A DNA stretch of 64,000 nt from Schistosoma haematobium (GCF_000699445.3 NC_067196.1:22585116-22649115); one strand, 5' to 3'; positions 40,130 to 52,122 are shown, counted from the first letter of the stretch. Notes: generated by a model not told the origin, from the sequence alone. Numbers and translations are program-made.

Positions 40130-40765
40130 ACGATTTCAAAAGACAGTGCAGAGTCATATGGCAGTTCAGAGTTAAATGAAATCCAGAATTCTTGTGAGAC
40201 AACAGTTCCTAATCAACCGATTTATCAGAATTCTCATGCTATTGTACCAGGTATGACTTTTCCTAATGATTCACATATTTCTAATGAAATTACTTGCAAT
40301 TCTGAGGAAAATATGTTAAATGACCCTAATCATGATCGAAAACCTGATGTGGTTTGGATAGATGCTGATTTTTCTAACGATCCTACGCTCTGCAATGACA
40401 GTCCTAATGAATTTCATGAGAATATTTCAGAAGAATCAAATCCTGATGTCATATCATATATTACCTATCCTCATAATGCATTTGATCCTTGTGAAAAACC
40501 TGCTCAATGCGAAGCACGAGTACTAAGTGACCTCGAGTTTGATTACATTTCGGATGGTTTCATATCAACTGCTGTTTACCCTTATCACAAAAACAGTTCT
40601 AATGTTTACTCTAAACAATGTGAGAAATATGTTTTAAATGAAGCCACATTATTCATAACTTGGGGATATAAAGATCCAACATTATTTCGTGGGGAGGATA
40701 GTGTTGAAAAATCTATGGTTCAAATTCTAGATATTAATGATTTCAGTACAAAACCGATATGCTGA
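40130..40765 (+). pseudogene. Post-TGA segment, unit 5
   Basis: Private change HNAFD for HNVFD (T to C at about 40480); ATG at 40253. Confidence 0.5.
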
Positions 40766-41108
40766 TTGTATACAATTCCAGATGAGTCTGTTCCCATCTC
40801 GTTTGTTAATTCCAATACTAATGAGCACTTTCTAGATACTACAAAGATTTTATCTTATACAATGTCGGACAGACTCAGGATGAACTTAACAAGAAGACGT
40901 ACAACCGATTACAAACACTTATACTTCTATTTAATCTGTGGCGGATGTGGTGTTTGAATGGACTAATGATATCTTGGTACTTGTTGAATGCTCGATTTCG
41001 AATTCTAAATACAATACATTCGTTTGTGCCTGTGTCTTCTTAATTCAATTGCGTTAATCCTGGAATTCCTAGTTCATACGATAATTCGAATACCATATTG
41101 GCGTCGCG

Positions 41109-41714
41109 ATGGAGCCTGCAATGGAAAAGTTAGATATTCATTCAACTTCGGAAGCTTTTGAAGATTACTTTGAAAGGTTCGAAATCTGGGCTATGACCAA
41201 GGAAGATGATGAGGATGTTAATATTGTGGCACACTTCCTCACATTCATTGGAAAAGAAACATACAGCTTATTAAGAACTCTGGCTATGCCGGAAAAGCCC
41301 ATTTCGCTTTCTTATACAGCTCTCAAGGATCTACTGCTAGACTATGCTCAGTATACAAATTTCGAATGTCGTAAAAGAGGAAGATTTCGTAAAATGATTC
41401 ATGAGGATATGAAAAAGTCCACTACATTACTACGTCATCCCAACCCAGTGCATACTCAAGGTTATGCAGACAGTTCATTGAGTTTGGATGCAGTTCACGA
41501 GGATGGGGACAAGTTTGGTCAGTGTTTGTTCTGTTGCAAGTTCCACTCTTCTTATTCATGTAAATTTCGTAATTATAAGTGCTTCAAATGTCGTGATATT
41601 GGACAAGTTCAGTCAGTTTGTAATGCTAATGTTCATCTTACTGCAACTAATATTAAGTCTTGTAATTCTGATTCTACTGAGTCGAGTATTCATGATGATC
41701 ATTTATCTTTATGA
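41109..41714 (+). CDS. Gag-like protein, unit 6 (40946-42531)
   Basis: Same product as unit 1. Confidence 0.72.
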   Translation: MEPAMEKLDIHSTSEAFEDYFERFEIWAMTKEDDEDVNIVAHFLTFIGKETYSLLRTLAMPEKPISLSYTALKDLLLDYAQYTNFECRKRGRFRKMIHEDMKKSTTLLRHPNPVHTQGYADSSLSLDAVHEDGDKFGQCLFCCKFHSSYSCKFRNYKCFKCRDIGQVQSVCNANVHLTATNIKSCNSDSTESSIHDDHLSL

Positions 41715-42287
41715 ACGATTTCAAAAGACAGTGCAGAGTCATATGGCAGTTCAGAGTTAAATGAAATCCAGAATTCTTGTGAGACAACAGTTCCTAATCA
41801 ACCGATTTATCAGAATTCTCATGCTATTGTACCAGGTATGACTTTTCCTAATGATTCACATATTTCTAATGAAATTACTTGCAATTCTGAGGAAAATATG
41901 TTAAATGACCCTAATCATGATCGAAAACCTGATGTGGTTTGGATAGATGCTGATTTTTCTAACGATCCTACGCTCTGCAATGACAGTCCTAATGAATTTC
42001 ATGAGAATATTTCAGAAGAATCAAATCCTGATGTCATATCATATATTACCTATCCTCATAATGTATTTGATCCTTGTGAAAAACCTGCTCAATGCGAAGC
42101 ACGAGTACTAAGTGACCTCGAGTTTGATTACATTTCGGATGGTTTCATATCAACTGCTGTTTACCCTTATCACAAAAACAGTTCTAATGTTTACTCTAAA
42201 CAATGTGAGAAATATGTTTTAAATGAAGCCACATTATTCATAACTTGGGGATATAAAGATCCAACATTATTTCGTGGGGGAGGATAG
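41715..42287 (+). pseudogene. Post-TGA segment, unit 6, frameshifted
   Basis: Carries the five-G variant seen in units 2 and 10, ending FRGGG; ATG at 41838. Confidence 0.5.
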
Positions 42288-42694
42288 TGTTGAAAAATCT
42301 ATGGTTCAAATTCTAGATATTAATGATTTCAGTACAAAACCGATATGCTGATTGTATACAATTCCAGATGAGTCTGTTCCCATCTCGTTTGTTAATTCCA
42401 ATACTAATGAGCACTTTCTAGATACTACAAAGATTTTATCTTATACAATGTCGGACAGACTCAGGATGAACTTAACAAGAAGACGTACAACCGATTACAA
42501 ACACTTATACTTCTATTTAATCTGTGGCGGATGTGGTGTTTGAATGGACTAATGATATCTTGGTACTTGTTGAATGCTCGATTTCGAATTCTAAATACAA
42601 TACATTCGTTTGTGCCTGTGTCTTCTTAATTCAATTGCGTTAATCCTGGAATTCCTAGTTCATACGATAATTCGAATACCATATTGGCGTCGCG

Positions 42695-43300
42695 ATGGAG
42701 CCTGCAATGGAAAAGTTAGATATTCATTCAACTTCGGAAGCTTTTGAAGATTACTTTGAAAGGTTCGAAATCTGGGCTATGACCAAGGAAGATGATGAGG
42801 ATGTTAATATTGTGGCACACTTCCTCACATTCATTGGAAAAGAAACATACAGCTTATTAAGAACTCTGGCTATGCCGGAAAAGCCCATTTCGCTTTCTTA
42901 TACAGCTCTCAAGGATCTACTGCTAGACTATGCTCAGTATACAAATTTCGAATGTCGTAAAAGAGGAAGATTTCGTAAAATGATTCATGAGGATATGAAA
43001 AAGTCCACTACATTACTACGTCATCCCAACCCAGTGCATACTCAAGGTTATGCAGACAGTTCATTGAGTTTGGATGCAGTTCACGAGGATGGGGACAAGT
43101 TTGGTCAGTGTTTGTTCTGTTGCAAGTTCCACTCTTCTAATTCATGTAAATTTCGTAATTATAAGTGCTTCAAATGTCGTGATATTGGACAAGTTCAGTC
43201 AGTTTGTAATGCTAATGTTCATCTTACTGCAACTAATATTAAGTCTTGTAATTCTGATTCTACTGAGTCGAGTATTCATGATGATCATTTATCTTTATGA
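42695..43300 (+). CDS. Gag-like protein, unit 7 (42532-44116)
   Basis: Has the HSSNSC variant of units 3, 8 and 10. Confidence 0.72.
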   Translation: MEPAMEKLDIHSTSEAFEDYFERFEIWAMTKEDDEDVNIVAHFLTFIGKETYSLLRTLAMPEKPISLSYTALKDLLLDYAQYTNFECRKRGRFRKMIHEDMKKSTTLLRHPNPVHTQGYADSSLSLDAVHEDGDKFGQCLFCCKFHSSNSCKFRNYKCFKCRDIGQVQSVCNANVHLTATNIKSCNSDSTESSIHDDHLSL

Positions 43301-43936
43301 ACGATTTCAAAAGACAGTGCAGAGTCATATGGCAGTTCAGAGTTAAATGAAATCCAGAATTCTTGTGAGACAACAGTTCCTAATCAACCGATTTATCAGA
43401 ATTCTCATGCTATTGTACCAGGTATGACTTTTCCTAATGATTCACATATTTCTAATGAAATTACTTGCAATTCTGAGGAAAATATGTTAAATGACCCTAA
43501 TCATGATCGAAAACCTGATGTGGTTTGGATAGATGCTGATTTTTCTAACGATCCTACGCTCTGCAATGACAGTCCTAATGAATTTCATGAGAATATTTCA
43601 GAAGAATCAAATCCTGATGTCATATCATATATTACCTATCCTCATAATGTATTTGATCCTTGTGAAAAACCTGCTCAATGCGAAGCACGAGTACTAAGTG
43701 ACCTCGAGTTTGATTACATTTCGGATGGTTTCATATCAACTGCTGTTTACCCTTATCACAAAAACAGTTCTAATGTTTACTCTAAACAATGTGAGAAATA
43801 TGTTTTAAATGAAGCCACATTATTCATAACTTGGGGATATAAAGATCCAACATTATTTCGTGGGGAGGATAGTGTTGAAAAATCTATGGTTCAAATTCTA
43901 GATATTAATGATTTCAGTACAAAACCGATATGCTGA
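43301..43936 (+). pseudogene. Post-TGA segment, unit 7
   Basis: Full-length; ATG at 43424. Confidence 0.5.
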
Positions 43937-44279
43937 TTGTATACAATTCCAGATGAGTCTGTTCCCATCTCGTTTGTTAATTCCAATACTAATGAGCACT
44001 TTCTAGATACTACAAAGATTTTATCTTATACAATGTCGGACAGACTCAGGATGAACTTAACAAGAAGACGTACAACCGATTACAAACACTTATACTTCTA
44101 TTTAATCTGTGGCGGATGTGGTGTTTGAATGGACTAATGATATCTTGGTACTTGTTGAATGCTCGATTTCGAATTCTAAATACAATACATTCGTTTGTGC
44201 CTGTGTCTTCTTAATTCAATTGCGTTAATCCTGGAATTCCTAGTTCATACGATAATTCGAATACCATATTGGCGTCGCG

Positions 44280-44884
44280 ATGGAGCCTGCAATGGAAAAG
44301 TTAGATATTCATTCAACTTCGGAAGCTTTTGAAGATTACTTTGAAAGGTTCGAAATCTGGGCTATGACCAAGGAAGATGATGAGGATGTTAATATTGTGG
44401 CACACTTCCTCACATTCATTGGAAAAGAAACATACAGCTTATTAAGAACTCTGGCTATGCCGGAAAAGCCCATTTCGCTTTCTTATACAGCTCTCAAGGA
44501 TCTACTGCTAGACTATGCTCAGTATACAAATTTCGAATGTCGTAAAGAGGAAGATTTCGTAAAATGATTCATGAGGATATGAAAAAGTCCACTACATTAC
44601 TACGTCATCCCAACCCAGTGCATACTCAAGGTTATGCAGACAGTTCATTGAGTTTGGATGCAGTTCACGAGGATGGGGACAAGTTTGGTCAGTGTTTGTT
44701 CTGTTGCAAGTTCCACTCTTCTAATTCATGTAAATTTCGTAATTATAAGTGCTTCAAATGTCGTGATATTGGACAAGTTCAGTCAGTTTGTAATGCTAAT
44801 GTTCATCTTACTGCAACTAATATTAAGTCTTGTAATTCTGATTCTACTGAGTCGAGTATTCATGATGATCATTTATCTTTATGA
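44280..44884 (+). pseudogene. Gag-like protein, unit 8 (44117-45700), frameshifted
   Basis: An A run is one base short (three A instead of four near 44543-44546), ending the first part at 44567. The rest of gag is open at 44564-44884 with the HSSNSC variant. Confidence 0.7.
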
Positions 44885-45520
44885 ACGATTTCAAAAGACA
44901 GTGCAGAGTCATATGGCAGTTCAGAGTTAAATGAAATCCAGAATTCTTGTGAGACAACAGTTCCTAATCAACCGATTTATCAGAATTCTCATGCTATTGT
45001 ACCAGGTATGACTTTTCCTAATGATTCACATATTTCTAATGAAATTACTTGCAATTCTGAGGAAAATATGTTAAATGACCCTAATCATGATCGAAAACCT
45101 GATGTGGTTTGGATAGATGCTGATTTTTCTAACGATCCTACGCTCTGCAATGACAGTCCTAATGAATTTCATGAGAATATTTCAGAAGAATCAAATCCTG
45201 ATGTCATATCATATATTACCTATCCTCATAATGTATTTGATCCTTGTGAAAAACCTGCTCAATGCGAAGCACGAGTACTAAGTGACCTCGAGTTTGATTA
45301 CATTTCGGATGGTTTCATATCAACTGCTGTTTACCCTTATCACAAAAACAGTTCTAATGTTTACTCTAAACAATGTGAGAAATATGTTTTAAATGAAGCC
45401 ACATTATTCATAACTTGGGGATATAAAGATCCAACATTATTTCGTGGGGAGGATAGTGTTGAAAAATCTATGGTTCAAATTCTAGATATTAATGATTTCA
45501 GTACAAAACCGATATGCTGA
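44885..45520 (+). pseudogene. Post-TGA segment, unit 8
   Basis: Full-length; ATG at 45008. Confidence 0.5.
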
Positions 45521-45863
45521 TTGTATACAATTCCAGATGAGTCTGTTCCCATCTCGTTTGTTAATTCCAATACTAATGAGCACTTTCTAGATACTACAAA
45601 GATTTTATCTTATACAATGTCGGACAGACTCAGGATGAACTTAACAAGAAGACGTACAACCGATTACAAACACTTATACTTCTATTTAATCTGTGGCGGA
45701 TGTGGTGTTTGAATGGACTAATGATATCTTGGTACTTGTTGAATGCTCGATTTCGAATTCTAAATACAATACATTCGTTTGTGCCTGTGTCTTCTTAATT
45801 CAATTGCGTTAATCCTGGAATTCCTAGTTCATACGATAATTCGAATACCATATTGGCGTCGCG

Positions 45864-46468
45864 ATGGAGCCTGCAATGGAAAAGTTAGATATTCATTCAA
45901 CTTCGGAAGCTTTTGAAGATTACTTTGAAAGGTTCGAAATCTGGGCTATGACCAAGGAAGATGATGAGGATGTTAATATTGTGGCACACTTCCTCACATT
46001 CATTGGAAAAGAAACATACAGCTTATTAAGAACTCTGGCTATGCCGGAAAAGCCCATTTCGCTTTCTTATACAGCTCTCAAGGATCTACTGCTAGACTAT
46101 GCTCAGTATACAAATTTCGAATGTCGTAAAGAGGAAGATTTCGTAAAATGATTCATGAGGATATGAAAAAGTCCACTACATTACTACGTCATCCCAACCC
46201 AGTGCATACTCAAGGTTATGCAGACAGTTCATTGAGTTTGGATGCAGTTCACGAGGATGGGGACAAGTTTGGTCAGTGTTTGTTCTGTTGCAAGTTCCAC
46301 TCTTCTTATTCATGTAAATTTCGTAATTATAAGTGCTTCAAATGTCGTGATATTGGACAAGTTCAGTCAGTTTGTAATGCTAATGTTCATCTTACTGCAA
46401 CTAATATTAAGTCTTGTAATTCTGATTCTACTGAGTCGAGTATTCATGATGATCATTTATCTTTATGA
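45864..46468 (+). pseudogene. Gag-like protein, unit 9 (45701-47284), frameshifted
   Basis: Same short A run as unit 8, splitting gag into 45864-46151 and 46148-46468, but with the HSSYSC form. Confidence 0.7.
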
Positions 46469-47104
46469 ACGATTTCAAAAGACAGTGCAGAGTCATATGG
46501 CAGTTCAGAGTTAAATGAAATCCAGAATTCTTGTGAGACAACAGTTCCTAATCAACCGATTTATCAGAATTCTCATGCTATTGCACCAGGTATGACTTTT
46601 CCTAATGATTCACATATTTCTAATGAAATTACTTGCAATTCTGAGGAAAATATGTTAAATGACCCTAATCATGATCGAAAACCTGATGTGGTTTGGATAG
46701 ATGCTGATTTTTCTAACGATCCTACGCTCTGCAATGACAGTCCTAATGAATTTCATGAGAATATTTCAGAAGAATCAAATCCTGATGTCATATCATATAT
46801 TACCTATCCTCATAATGTATTTGATCCTTGTGAAAAACCTGCTCAATGCGAAGCACGAGTACTAAGTGACCTCGAGTTTGATTACATTTCGGATGGTTTC
46901 ATATCAACTGCTGTTTACCCTTATCACAAAAACAGTTCTAATGTTTACTCTAAACAATGTGAGAAATATGTTTTAAATGAAGCCACATTATTCATAACTT
47001 GGGGATATAAAGATCCAACATTATTTCGTGGGGAGGATAGTGTTGAAAAATCTATGGTTCAAATTCTAGATATTAATGATTTCAGTACAAAACCGATATG
47101 CTGA
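46469..47104 (+). pseudogene. Post-TGA segment, unit 9
   Basis: A private T to C change at about 46584 lies before the ATG at 46592. Otherwise full-length. Confidence 0.5.
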
Positions 47105-47447
47105 TTGTATACAATTCCAGATGAGTCTGTTCCCATCTCGTTTGTTAATTCCAATACTAATGAGCACTTTCTAGATACTACAAAGATTTTATCTTATACA
47201 ATGTCGGACAGACTCAGGATGAACTTAACAAGAAGACGTACAACCGATTACAAACACTTATACTTCTATTTAATCTGTGGCGGATGTGGTGTTTGAATGG
47301 ACTAATGATATCTTGGTACTTGTTGAATGCTCGATTTCGAATTCTAAATACAATACATTCGTTTGTGCCTGTGTCTTCTTAATTCAATTGCGTTAATCCT
47401 GGAATTCCTAGTTCATACGATAATTCGAATACCATATTGGCGTCGCG

Positions 47448-48053
47448 ATGGAGCCTGCAATGGAAAAGTTAGATATTCATTCAACTTCGGAAGCTTTTGA
47501 AGATTACTTTGAAAGGTTCGAAATCTGGGCTATGACCAAGGAAGATGATGAGGATGTTAATATTGTGGCACACTTCCTCACATTCATTGGAAAAGAAACA
47601 TACAGCTTATTAAGAACTCTGGCTATGCCGGAAAAGCCCATTTCGCTTTCTTATACAGCTCTCAAGGATCTACTGCTAGACTATGCTCAGTATACAAATT
47701 TCGAATGTCGTAAAAGAGGAAGATTTCGTAAAATGATTCATGAGGATATGAAAAAGTCCACTACATTACTACGTCATCCCAACCCAGTGCATACTCAAGG
47801 TTATGCAGACAGTTCATTGAGTTTGGATGCAGTTCACGAGGATGGGGACAAGTTTGGTCAGTGTTTGTTCTGTTGCAAGTTCCACTCTTCTAATTCATGT
47901 AAATTTCGTAATTATAAGTGCTTCAAATGTCGTGATATTGGACAAGTTCAGTCAGTTTGTAATGCTAATGTTCATCTTACTGCAACTAATATTAAGTCTT
48001 GTAATTCTGATTCTACTGAGTCGAGTATTCATGATGATCATTTATCTTTATGA
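47448..48053 (+). CDS. Gag-like protein, unit 10 (47285-48870)
   Basis: HSSNSC variant with the intact A run. Confidence 0.72.
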   Translation: MEPAMEKLDIHSTSEAFEDYFERFEIWAMTKEDDEDVNIVAHFLTFIGKETYSLLRTLAMPEKPISLSYTALKDLLLDYAQYTNFECRKRGRFRKMIHEDMKKSTTLLRHPNPVHTQGYADSSLSLDAVHEDGDKFGQCLFCCKFHSSNSCKFRNYKCFKCRDIGQVQSVCNANVHLTATNIKSCNSDSTESSIHDDHLSL

Positions 48054-48626
48054 ACGATTTCAAAAGACAGTGCAGAGTCATATGGCAGTTCAGAGTTAAA
48101 TGAAATCCAGAATTCTTGTGAGACAACAGTTCCTAATCAACCGATTTATCAGAATTCTCATGCTATTGTACCAGGTATGACTTTTCCTAATGATTCACAT
48201 ATTTCTAATGAAATTACTTGCAATTCTGAGGAAAATATGTTAAATGACCCTAATCATGATCGAAAACCTGATGTGGTTTGGATAGATGCTGATTTTTCTA
48301 ACGATCCTACGCTCTGCAATGACAGTCCTAATGAATTTCATGAGAATATTTCAGAAGAATCAAATCCTGATGTCATATCATATATTACCTATCCTCATAA
48401 TGTATTTGATCCTTGTGAAAAACCTGCTCAATGCGAAGCACGAGTACTAAGTGACCTCGAGTTTGATTACATTTCGGATGGTTTCATATCAACTGCTGTT
48501 TACCCTTATCACAAAAACAGTTCTAATGTTTACTCTAAACAATGTGAGAAATATGTTTTAAATGAAGCCACATTATTCATAACTTGGGGATATAAAGATC
48601 CAACATTATTTCGTGGGGGAGGATAG
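48054..48626 (+). pseudogene. Post-TGA segment, unit 10, frameshifted
   Basis: Five-G variant as in units 2 and 6; ATG at 48177. Confidence 0.5.
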
Positions 48627-48870
48627 TGTTGAAAAATCTATGGTTCAAATTCTAGATATTAATGATTTCAGTACAAAACCGATATGCTGATTGTATACAA
48701 TTCCAGATGAGTCTGTTCCCATCTCGTTTGTTAATTCCAATACTAATGAGCACTTTCTAGATACTACAAAGATTTTATCTTATACAATGTCGGACAGACT
48801 CAGGATGAACTTAACAAGAAGACGTACAACCGATTACAAACACTTATACTTCTATTTAATCTGTGGCGGA

Positions 48871-49020
48871 TGTGGTGTTTGAATGGACTAATGATATCTT
48901 GGTACTTGTTGAATGCTCGATTTCGAATTCTAAATACAATACATTCGTTTGTGCCTGTGTCTTCTTAATTCAATTGCGTTAATCCTGGAATTCCTAGTTC
49001 ATACGATAATTCGATTACCT
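48871..49020 (+). repeat. LTR 11, closing the array
   Basis: Matches the other LTRs up to its last bases, where CGAATACCA becomes CGATTACCT. Unrelated sequence follows at once, so the array ends at an LTR edge and not at a random point of the unit. Confidence 0.75.
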
Positions 49021-49234
49021 TATTCATATCGTCTAAATAATATTTTGATTATTTTTCTTTGAAGAACTCAGTGTGTAAAGTGTAATTTACTTAAAGAAAT
49101 AAGCTAAAACGTTTCACGTTATTAGCTCAGGACTTTTTCAAGTGATGAGTGGAAAAATTGATCACAGTGCTGGCTACTGGGAATATGTACAAACTTTTTA
49201 TCGTAACGGAAGATGAACTTTTATTAACGCATTT
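49021..49234. other. Non-coding flank of the array
   Basis: Nothing recognised. Confidence 0.45.
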
Positions 49235-49480
49235 GGCTTGACCAATGGGATGAATTTTTACAACCAGTTAAATGTCGCTGGACCCTAGCCAAATCATCCA
49301 GTAGTCGAGTCACTAAATATCAGTCAGCTGGCCGATTCTTGTCAAGGTTAAGGACAACCAACGCGCATCAGTTGATTGCACGTCATGGCTTGCTCCATGA
49401 GGTGGTTGTCGCACTTTGTTCCTTGTACCTACTCCTACCCATATATTTCTGTAATAACGTCATTTGTGTTGTAAGGTCAT
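49235..49480 (-). repeat. Dispersed repeat Z, copy 2 (inverted to copy 1)
   Basis: The reverse complement of 27085-27350 with moderate divergence. Read on the minus strand it contains ACAACACAAATGACGTTATT followed by ACAGAAATATAT. Confidence 0.65.
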
Positions 49481-49929
49481 CAAAGCAGCTACAGCACTTG
49501 AATGAGACGAAAGGGTAGTCCATGTTAGGTACTAGTCGTGAGGTGTTACTTCGACATTAGCAGTTTGATCACACCACTCCCGCTTAACTCAAGTATGCTC
49601 CCAATCATTGGATACAGATCATCTACGTTGGTAACCTACATGTTTTATGAAATTTTAGTACCAGAATTCTTCAACCACGGATTTAGTCAGATATATACAG
49701 TTTTAGTACTGTATTTTCAATTGACTGAAGCTAAAAATGTAGGCCATTCATTCACACCTGTTTGGATGACATTATGGTTTCTGTGATATTTATAGGTCAT
49801 CGGCTCTGCTCTGTATTAGATAGTGAATGAAATCCATTTTAAAGTTGTATTTACAAGTCTGCTCTTAATTTTATTCGGTTTTAACGAGGGTGGACTAAGG
49901 TTATGGTTGTTATGAACCAAGGGGTTACA
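49481..49929. other. Non-coding, nothing recognised
   Basis: An 82-codon frame at 49538-49786 has no recognisable motif. Confidence 0.45.
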
Positions 49930-50705
49930 ATGTAATGCGGCATCGAGTCGCGGTTGATTATGATTACCAATACAGGAAGACTGTAGTGGCATTGGACAAT
50001 AACCACACAATCTTCAAAGCTGAATACGTGATTGCTCGGAAAATAGATATTCAATACTTAACGCGGAGAAATACCTAACGATGGAGAAGGCGCGAACAAT
50101 GAGTTGAATGAATTGGAGTTGATCGAATGGCATGGCTCGGCCATGCAGGCGTGGTCCCTACTGAATGTTACCTTATATCTTTTATTCAGATTAAATATAT
50201 TGTTCTATCTCTAGCCTAAGCTTGTTCTAGATCATGTATTGGTGATTGTTACGATACGATGAGTTGGTGTAGACGATGATGTGACTTCCACGTAAGATCT
50301 TATGGATTAAGCAGTTATATCATGACAAATCTACAATTTCAGGATTAGGTCTATTATAAGCGCAGTACCAACATCATAGTAGACCATAATTCTACAAGAC
50401 TACGTGCCAGTTAACCGATAAGATCCCCCGTAGGCCAAATATCAGAAGGCAGTTGACGGTTGTAGTCGAGATGTATTTTTTGGCGATCTTGTGGTATCGA
50501 AATAATACCGAGATCATGCCAGGTTACAAGTGTGGTTACTGCGCGTAACCGAATTCGTGCAAAGTCACAATCAATGGAAGAATGTATGTATTTTGGTACA
50601 GTTAAATAAACAATTACGGTAAAACAACCCCTGATACAATTGGTTATAATAATAATTGTTTCCATTACGCCAATCGCGTTCTTTTGATAAAAGTAGGTCA
50701 CTACA
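49930..50705. mobile_element. LTR-like repeat R, copy A (contains an unoccupied site)
   Basis: It starts TGTAATGCGGCATCGAGTCG and ends AAAGTAGGTCACTACA. Both ends align with copy B (51989-57574, interrupted). It is about 440 bp longer than copy B because of extra sequence at about 49985-50435. Around 50495 it reads AATAATACCGAGATCATGCC. That is the counterpart of the split AGTATACTAA / CTAAGATCATGCC of copy B, so it preserves the site before insertion of the 5.2-kb element. Confidence 0.65.
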
Positions 50706-50927
50706 ACCCGTGTTCGGTCTCATAAGGATCTAGGGTTTGCAGTGAGTCATGATCTTAAGACGACGGCCCATTGCCTGAGAGGTCGCAGTAAAGGGGTTTC
50801 GAACCCTCTGGGCTTTGAAACGGACATTCACTAAGTTAGATACTATCATTTTCACCACAGTATACACATCCTTAGTGGGAACGAAGCTTGAGAACTGAGT
50901 TCAGGCTGCAATCCCCGTTTAAAAGGT
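50706..50927. other. Non-coding with a possible tRNA-like remnant
   Basis: GGGGTTTCGAACCCTC near 50796 resembles a T-arm/B box, but no convincing A box or cloverleaf surrounds it. Confidence 0.3.
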
Positions 50928-51310
50928 GACTCGGATATCCTAGAAAAAATACAGAGGGTAGCTACCTGTGCAATTCTAGAACTCCGGGGTTTATCATATA
51001 AAGAGTGGCTTGAAAAGTTGGACATCTTTACTCTGTCATATCACAGATTAAGGGGAGATCTAATTTTGATGTACAGAATACTGAGAAATGATTATGGACC
51101 CAACTTATTCTTTTTCTTCTCATTAGATCGAGACATCTCAGAGAACATAATAGGTGAGTAGAAAAGCTAAGAACGAGCAAAATACCTGTGGCATACAGGT
51201 TTTCACACCGAGTCATTAATACATGGAACCTGCAGTGGTGTCCACACTTTCGACTGACTCTTTCGAGAGAAGACTGGACACTCACAGAAGCATACTAGAA
51301 AAGGAATAAC
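50928..51310 (+). pseudogene. CR1/SR1-like LINE, C-terminal RT fragment
   Basis: Frame from 50928 reads DSDILEKIQRVATCAI, then LSYKEWLEKLDIFTLSYHRLRGDLILMYRIL. This is the conserved arrangement at the C-terminal end of CR1/jockey-type ORF2 proteins. A TAG at 51159-51161 and later stops break the rest. It represents a third LINE lineage in the window, severely 5'-truncated. Confidence 0.75.
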
Positions 51311-51381
51311 ATAGGCCGTAGGCCTTCTGTCCTTATTACACAAATCCGAATCTGAGTCCAAACTATTCTACATGAAAACCG

Positions 51382-51684
51382 TCTAACAAGACGTAGATAT
51401 TCAAAGTTTGACAACGCTCTTGTCTCTAACATCTTTTAATCTAAGAATACTGACCCAGTCAAATAGGAAGTCAGGGATGGATGAGTTCGAAGGTATATTT
51501 GGACGTTAGTCGATGTGTTGAGAAGCGTTTGATCTACACTATCTAGTCGTTGTAAAAGATGCGTAGTGCGACAAACCTACACACAATCTGGTGTGGATGT
51601 GTGTTTTTCGCAAACCTGATGAGGTCAGCATAAATATCAAAAACTTACGGAACTATTTATTTGGGGGTTTTATTTACCTCTGCA
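51382..51684 (-). mobile_element. Diverged solo LTR of the CsRn1-like element
   Basis: It follows the LTR at 52123-52445 block by block: GATATTCAAAGTTTGACAACGC, GGTATATTTGGACG, AATCTGGTGTGGATG, and the ending ACTTACGGAACTATTTATTT...TTTACCTCTGCA. No internal sequence adjoins it. It lies 440 bp from the young element and is clearly older. Confidence 0.75.
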
Positions 51685-51988
51685 CCCACAATTTAAGGGT
51701 AGAATTCGTTCAGTTTTCTTTCGTTGGAGCTATTGTGACATGTTTTTAAGTTGAAGGATAGTTTCTTTTACCTTAAACTCGCTTCTTTATATTCTAGATC
51801 AAAATAGGTAGTGTCTTAAGAGTAGATAAAACTGTTAAACATATATTGATTACTAAAGATTTTACTAAACCTACTTCCCTATTATTTCGGAATGAATGCA
51901 GATAAATATAATGTAAAATAGCAACTCTATGAATGAAAAATCAGGATGTGCTACGGTTTCTTATATCTTAATTTGCGCCGTATAGATG
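51685..51988. other. Non-coding, nothing recognised
   Basis: AT-rich, no feature. Confidence 0.45.
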
Positions 51989-52118
51989 TGTAGGGTGGCG
52001 TCGAGTCGATGTTGACTATGATCACCGCTACAAGATGAGCGCGTACCAGTAAATAAGAAGGTGAAAGGAGACTGTAACCAGATTTATTCGTCGGCGATCT
52101 CGTGGTATCGAAAGTATA

Positions 52119-52122
52119 CTAA
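52119..52122. repeat. CTAA target duplication, left
   Basis: The same four bases stand at 57360-57363, immediately outside the other LTR. Confidence 0.8.

Larger units (their letters stand above)
33020..49020 (+). mobile_element. Tandem array of ten gag-only LTR-retroelement units sharing LTRs
   Basis: Ten units of 1,584-1,586 bp start at 33020, 34605, 36191, 37776, 39361, 40946, 42532, 44117, 45701 and 47285, followed by an eleventh 150-bp LTR at 48871. Each unit is LTR (150 bp, TG...CA), 13 bases, then a gag-derived reading frame that runs into the next LTR. No protease, RT or integrase is present. Units appear well over 99% alike, differing by single bases and homopolymer lengths. The pattern LTR-gag-LTR-gag...LTR is what unequal exchange between LTRs, or insertion or amplification of one-LTR circles, would leave. 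An ordinary satellite would not be expected to begin and end on an LTR boundary. Confidence 0.85.

Noticed and set aside
33020..49020. CRISPR-like or ordinary satellite reading of the array
   Set aside because: The unit is 1.6 kb with a gag frame and LTR-like borders, and the array ends on an LTR edge; the organism is a eukaryote.
50780..50815. tRNA gene
   Set aside because: Only a T-arm-like GTTTCGAACCC is present; no acceptor pairing or A box was found.
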